From the NCBI GenBank assembly GCA_964579845.1, contig CAZOHC010000046.1:1-7840 (forward strand): a DNA stretch of 7,840 bases. The letters are read 5' to 3'. This stretch comes from CAZOHC01 sp964579845 (GTDB lineage: Bacteria > Patescibacteriota > Microgenomatia > Levybacterales > UBA12049). The position numbers were made by a program, and so were the translations under genes. Numbering within the stretch: position 1 is the first letter of the stretch; every line of letters starts with the position of its first letter. Shown piece by piece: positions 4,830 to 7,840 of this stretch. Below the pieces are notes generated by a model, which was given only the letters and a program-made list of their open reading frames with translations, made no database searches and was not told where the DNA came from.

Positions 4830-6779
4830 ATGGACCATCTGCATATTATTGACTGGTCACTTCTCATCGGTGGCTTTCTTATCGTGACGGCACTTCTTCA
4901 AATCGTAACACAACGATTTTCATTCCCATACACGATTGCATTACTTTTAGCTGGACTCGTCGCACAGCTCTCCATGGCATCTTTTCATCTGCATCTACCG
5001 ATTCAACTCTCACCGGATCTTATTTACTTTGTACTCCTTCCGTGTCTTCTCTTTGAAGCAGCGATTCGTATTAATCTCCACCAATTTAAAATTCAGTTTA
5101 AAACTATCACATTTCTGGCTACATTCGGATTACTCCTTTCTATTTTTGTTATCGGAGCAGGATTAGCTTTAGCTGCCGGGATACCGTTTGGTGTTGCATT
5201 GCTTTTCGGAGCGATCATCTCATCAACTGATCCTATTGCAGTATTAGCGCTTTTTAAATCATTGGGAGCACCGAAAAGACTTGCTCTGGTTGCAGATGGA
5301 GAATCTATGTTCAATGACGCGACCGGTGTTATTGCATTTCGGATCATTTCGACATTCGTTGTGGCTGACGCAGCAGTTCGACCTCAAACAGTTTTCCAAG
5401 GGCTTGGAAACTTTATCTATGTCTTTCTAGGGAGTATTATTTTGGGCGTTTTCCTTGGTGTGGTTTTTTCATGGATTATTGAAAAAATTAAGAATGACAG
5501 AATTCTTGTTACCGCGTTAACAACCGCGCTCGCACTGGGTTCTTTCGCAGGAAGCGAGCATTTTTTTCATCTCTCCGGAGTAATTACTACGGTTCTCTCG
5601 GGGATTGTTCTCGGAAATATTAACAGTGGAAAACTGAAAAGTGGAACCATTCACTTTCTTGAAGAGTACTGGGAGTATATCGGTTTTTTGGCACTCTCCG
5701 TCGTATTTTTCTTTGCAACGTATAACCTAGATCTAACTTTGTTTACCAGGGAGATACTGATGTTATGTCTTGTGGTGATGGTTGTTCTCATTGCACGATC
5801 AGTGTCTGTATATGTTACTTTTTTTCTGAGTAATCATCTTCCATATTTTAAAAATGAGCCGGATATTCCGATGTCGTGGCAACATATTTTGAATTGGGGT
5901 GGATTACGTGGTGTTATCCCACTGGTGTTGGTTTATTCACTTCCGGATTCGTTTGAATATAAGGATCTGATGCTCAGGTTTACCTTAGCAACACTTTTAT
6001 TCACACTTTTTGTTAATGGATTAACTATAAAACCAATGCTCATGAAATTAGGACTTCATTTAAAAAAGAGAGAAGAGGAAATTATTGATGATGAAATGCA
6101 TATTTTCCAAATTAATGAAAAACGTGAAAAACTCCACGGTTTGTCGATTCGAGAATTTGATCAACAAATTGTTAAGGATATTGACAAAGCATTGCTGGCA
6201 GAAGAATCTCGATTTAAAAAACATCTGTTATCACTTTCAGAACCAAAAGAATTTTTGATGAGTTTAAAGCAACAGGCTTTGCAAATAGAGCGTGAGACGA
6301 TGAAAGCGCTCTATGAGCAAGGACGATTTTCAGAAACAGTATTGTATGAAATGGAATCTGAACTAGATTTGCAACAAGACGCGATTGAATATCCGGAAGT
6401 TTATTCCGGACGGGGAATAAAGCGAGGCGGATTTATACATACCCCTTCATATCGGAAAAAGTTGATTAAGTTTTTCAGAGCATTAGCCAGACATCCGATG
6501 GTTGGTAAATATTACGGACCTTCAGAGGAAGAGCTAATTAGTGAACGATACAGTTTACTCCGAGCGAGATTATTTACCTCGTATGCTGTATTTGATTATT
6601 TAAAACGAGTGGATGTCTTATTTGCGCAAAAAGTGTATAAGAAATCAATTGATGAGGTGAGAGCCATACAGCAATCATATATCGACAAAAACCAGGCAGA
6701 AATAGACGATATTAAAAAGTCGTATCCTCAGATTGTTAATAATTACCAGAAGAAAATTATCGAAATATTAATTCGGTAA
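4830..6779 (+). CDS. CPA1-family Na+/H+ antiporter with long C-terminal tail
   Basis: The 649-residue protein exchanges cytoplasmic Na+ (or K+) for H+, or the reverse, across the membrane. Residues about 8-408 hold a dozen or so hydrophobic segments of the NhaP/NHE (Na_H_Exchanger) fold. Diagnostic residues are all present: S-S-T-D-P at 131-135 (transport Asp134), D-G-E-S-M-F-N-D at 156-163 (Glu158, Asn162, Asp163, the CPA1 N-D pair, pointing to electroneutral exchange), and G-G-L-R-G at 357-361 (Arg360). Residues about 410-649 form a hydrophilic, charged, mostly helical cytoplasmic tail with coiled-coil-like stretches (about 420-520 and 600-640) and an A-R-H-P-M-V-G-K-Y-Y-G-P block at 553-564. 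I recognise no RCK/TrkA-C or cyclic-nucleotide domain in it. Such tails usually regulate activity or bind partners. Monocistronic by context, with its own promoter. Confidence 0.92.
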   Translation: MDHLHIIDWSLLIGGFLIVTALLQIVTQRFSFPYTIALLLAGLVAQLSMASFHLHLPIQLSPDLIYFVLLPCLLFEAAIRINLHQFKIQFKTITFLATFGLLLSIFVIGAGLALAAGIPFGVALLFGAIISSTDPIAVLALFKSLGAPKRLALVADGESMFNDATGVIAFRIISTFVVADAAVRPQTVFQGLGNFIYVFLGSIILGVFLGVVFSWIIEKIKNDRILVTALTTALALGSFAGSEHFFHLSGVITTVLSGIVLGNINSGKLKSGTIHFLEEYWEYIGFLALSVVFFFATYNLDLTLFTREILMLCLVVMVVLIARSVSVYVTFFLSNHLPYFKNEPDIPMSWQHILNWGGLRGVIPLVLVYSLPDSFEYKDLMLRFTLATLLFTLFVNGLTIKPMLMKLGLHLKKREEEIIDDEMHIFQINEKREKLHGLSIREFDQQIVKDIDKALLAEESRFKKHLLSLSEPKEFLMSLKQQALQIERETMKALYEQGRFSETVLYEMESELDLQQDAIEYPEVYSGRGIKRGGFIHTPSYRKKLIKFFRALARHPMVGKYYGPSEEELISERYSLLRARLFTSYAVFDYLKRVDVLFAQKVYKKSIDEVRAIQQSYIDKNQAEIDDIKKSYPQIVNNYQKKIIEILIR

Positions 6780-6812
6780 TACTGATTCTTACACCTTTAT
6801 TATCATATTTCC

Positions 6813-6841
6813 TTTACTTTTGTGCTGAAGCTTCGTACAAT
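6813..6841 (+). promoter_or_regulatory. Promoter of the 102-aa protein gene
   Basis: TTTACT at 6813-6818 and TACAAT at 6836-6841 are spaced by 17 bp. The -35 hexamer is identical to the one at 2280-2285. The -10 ends 9 nt before the ATG at 6851, predicting a leader of no more than 2-3 nt. Confidence 0.55.
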
Positions 6842-6850
6842 AGAGAGCAC

Positions 6851-7159
6851 ATGGATGATACATTCATTACCACAGTTGACCACAATGAAATTCGTTCCTG
6901 GGTGGAAAAACATCACGGTAAACCGCAAATTGATAGTTTTTCGTCCGGTGAAGCAGGCCAAAAAATGCTTCGAATCGATTTTCCGGGAGAGCTGGATGAC
7001 GCGTATCTCGGAGACTCAGATAAACCGCATGATACGAGCTGGGATGCTTTTTTTGCGGAATTCGAGAGCCAGGGCTTGGCATTTATGTACAGCAACAATG
7101 TGAACAAGGATGACCCCAGCATGTCCTACCGCTTCGCCCCAAGAGAGAATGCTTCTTAG
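6851..7159 (+). CDS. Small conserved protein of unknown function
   Basis: The 102-residue acidic protein belongs to a small family I recognise by its pattern: a T-x-D-H-x-x-I-R-x-W start (here 8-17, VDHNEIRSWV), G-K-P, then L-R-I-D-F-P-G (40-46), then S-W-D-x-F-F (63-68) and an L-A-F/L-x-Y ending (76-80, LAFMY). From memory, such proteins occur in many bacteria and are often labelled 1,4-alpha-glucan branching enzyme. At about 100 residues with no glycoside hydrolase motif, that label cannot be right. No function is assigned. It has no membrane segment and no cysteine. The usual family ending after the L-Y motif is replaced here by a divergent tail (81-102). An overlapping frame that opens with GTG at 6822 was rejected because this frame carries the family motifs. 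The stop TAG lies inside the first unit of the heptamer array. Confidence 0.75.
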   Translation: MDDTFITTVDHNEIRSWVEKHHGKPQIDSFSSGEAGQKMLRIDFPGELDDAYLGDSDKPHDTSWDAFFAEFESQGLAFMYSNNVNKDDPSMSYRFAPRENAS

Positions 7160-7208
7160 TCATTAGTCATTAGTCATTAGTCATTAGTCATTAGTCATTA
7201 GTCATTAG
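7156..7208. repeat. Heptanucleotide tandem repeat (TTAGTCA)7.6
   Basis: Seven perfect copies of TTAGTCA run from 7156 to 7204, followed by a partial TTAG to 7208, with no mismatch. The array begins one base before the TAG stop of the 102-aa gene, so its first unit supplies that stop. Because 7 is not a multiple of 3, TAG occurs in all three plus-strand frames every 21 bp; on the minus strand the TGACTAA unit also stops every frame. The array ends 32 bp before the next gene's -10 box. Arrays like this change copy number by replication slippage. Heptamer arrays (STRRs) are known from cyanobacteria; function here is unknown. Confidence 0.95.
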
Positions 7209-7218
7209 CAATGTTGAA

Positions 7219-7246
7219 TTTGGATTGATGCTTCATCTGCTATAAT
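7219..7246 (+). promoter_or_regulatory. Promoter of the L,D-transpeptidase gene
   Basis: A perfect TATAAT at 7241-7246, with TGC just before it (extended -10), has TTTGGA at 7219-7224 as a weak -35 with a 16-bp spacer. Only 6 nt (GGGGCC) separate the -10 from the GTG at 7253, so initiation on a leaderless GTG is predicted. The heptamer array ends 10 bp before the proposed -35. Confidence 0.6.
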
Positions 7247-7252
7247 GGGGCC

Positions 7253-7840
7253 GTGAATAAGAAAGCATCTCCCAAGAAACTAAGTACACGAACTATCAAA
7301 AAACCTAAACAGCATGTTGCGAGAAAAACTAATCGTACTGTTGATTCTCAGGTAGAGTCACCGCCTGTATTTAGTAAGAAAAAATGGTATTTATTTATCG
7401 GTGGTGTAATTTTCTTGTGTCTCATTCTGAACTTCCTGCTATTTCTTTTTTTAACCAGATCTTCTCAAGAACCGCTTCCACAGGAAGCGCCGAAAAAATC
7501 GCACTGGTTTATGCTTCATCGGAAATCTGAGAAAGAATATCTTTACTACGGGGTTCCGGGAGATAATGAGAACTCGCAGCTTCTCAAAACTTTTGATGTC
7601 AAAGTCGGGATTCCCGGTGAACGTCCGACACCACTGCCGCAGGTAGTGGGAAGAGAGTACTGGGTAATTACTGATGAAATGGAGCAATTTGATAATCCTG
7701 AGACCTCCCCGTATTTTTTAACCCTTAATATTCCTGTGTCTGATGAGGAACCCTACGGTCCTGTACCGTATGAAGAGTGTAACGGAGAGCAATGTAACTG
7801 GATGCTTCCTGGTGCATTCGGATTGCACGGCATCGCTAGT
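7253..7840 (+). CDS. Membrane-anchored probable L,D-transpeptidase, 3' end cut by window
   Basis: From GTG at 7253 the frame stays open for 196 codons to the window edge. Residues 1-43 are strongly basic and cytoplasmic, 45-68 form one hydrophobic membrane helix, and the rest lies outside. Residues 113-136 (T-F-D-V-K-V-G-I-P-G-E-R-P-T-P-L-P then G-R-E-Y-W) fit the first strands of a YkuD domain, where a V-S-x-G...T-P-x-G block is usual. The last visible residues, P-G-A-F-G-L-H-G (186-193), fit the HG motif carrying the conserved His (His192). The catalytic S-x-G-C should follow within about 20-30 residues beyond the window, so catalysis cannot be confirmed. Such enzymes make 3-3 peptidoglycan cross-links or attach proteins to the wall. 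An insert (about 143-183) with C176 and C181 is present. GTG is chosen because the -10 box ends 6 nt before it. Confidence 0.65.
   Translation, partial: MNKKASPKKLSTRTIKKPKQHVARKTNRTVDSQVESPPVFSKKKWYLFIGGVIFLCLILNFLLFLFLTRSSQEPLPQEAPKKSHWFMLHRKSEKEYLYYGVPGDNENSQLLKTFDVKVGIPGERPTPLPQVVGREYWVITDEMEQFDNPETSPYFLTLNIPVSDEEPYGPVPYEECNGEQCNWMLPGAFGLHGIAS

Noticed and set aside
3538..6209. LLAEES hexapeptide shared by the small acidic protein and the antiporter tail
   Set aside because: Codons differ and flanking residues do not align; six common helical residues are easily shared by chance.
6822..7103. Open 93-codon frame starting with GTG
   Set aside because: It overlaps the 102-aa gene in another frame. 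That gene carries recognisable family motifs and a well-placed promoter; this frame has neither.
7156..7208. Heptamer array as a CRISPR or an origin iteron
   Set aside because: There are no spacers between the units, and the unit is much shorter than typical iterons; no replication initiator gene or AT-rich unwinding region is seen.

Overview
The window looks like a chromosomal stretch from a Patescibacteria/CPR-type bacterium, possibly of the Microgenomates kind. This is inferred from the gene style, not from a marker gene. It is moderately AT-rich, with short intergenic gaps, small unassigned proteins, envelope enzymes carrying a single N-terminal membrane anchor, and almost no Shine-Dalgarno sequences. 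Reading with the standard bacterial code (TAA, TAG and TGA all used as stops) gives intact proteins. No rRNA, tRNA, CRISPR, IS element or phage gene was seen.

Layout: (1) 1-469, minus strand: 3'-truncated nucleotidyltransferase-fold protein. (2) 470-562: divergent promoter region. (3) 563-2260: a two-gene unit, a FemAB-family aminoacyltransferase followed after 9 bp by a membrane-anchored spermidine-synthase-like protein. (4) 2317-3357: membrane-anchored alpha/beta hydrolase. (5) 3424-3621: small acidic protein of unknown function. (6) 3651-4760: membrane-anchored C39-like cysteine peptidase with C-terminal TPRs. (7) 4830-6779: CPA1-type Na+/H+ antiporter with a long cytoplasmic tail. (8) 6851-7159: 102-aa protein of a recognisable but functionally unassigned small family. 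(9) 7156-7208: seven and a half tandem copies of a heptanucleotide, starting at the stop codon of the previous gene. (10) 7253-7840: start of a membrane-anchored probable L,D-transpeptidase, cut by the window edge just after its HG motif.

The genes are not an obvious pathway, but most act at the envelope: peptidoglycan bridge building (FemAB), probable peptidoglycan cross-linking (L,D-transpeptidase), two anchored extracytoplasmic hydrolases, and an ion antiporter. All plus-strand genes except the second in the FemAB pair seem to have their own promoter. In six of these seven promoters the -10 box ends only 6-9 nt before the start codon, so the transcripts are predicted to be leaderless or nearly so. 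This shared architecture, an inverted repeat bracketing one -10 box, and the heptamer array are the most interesting features. I see no convincing evidence for a new defence or mobile system.
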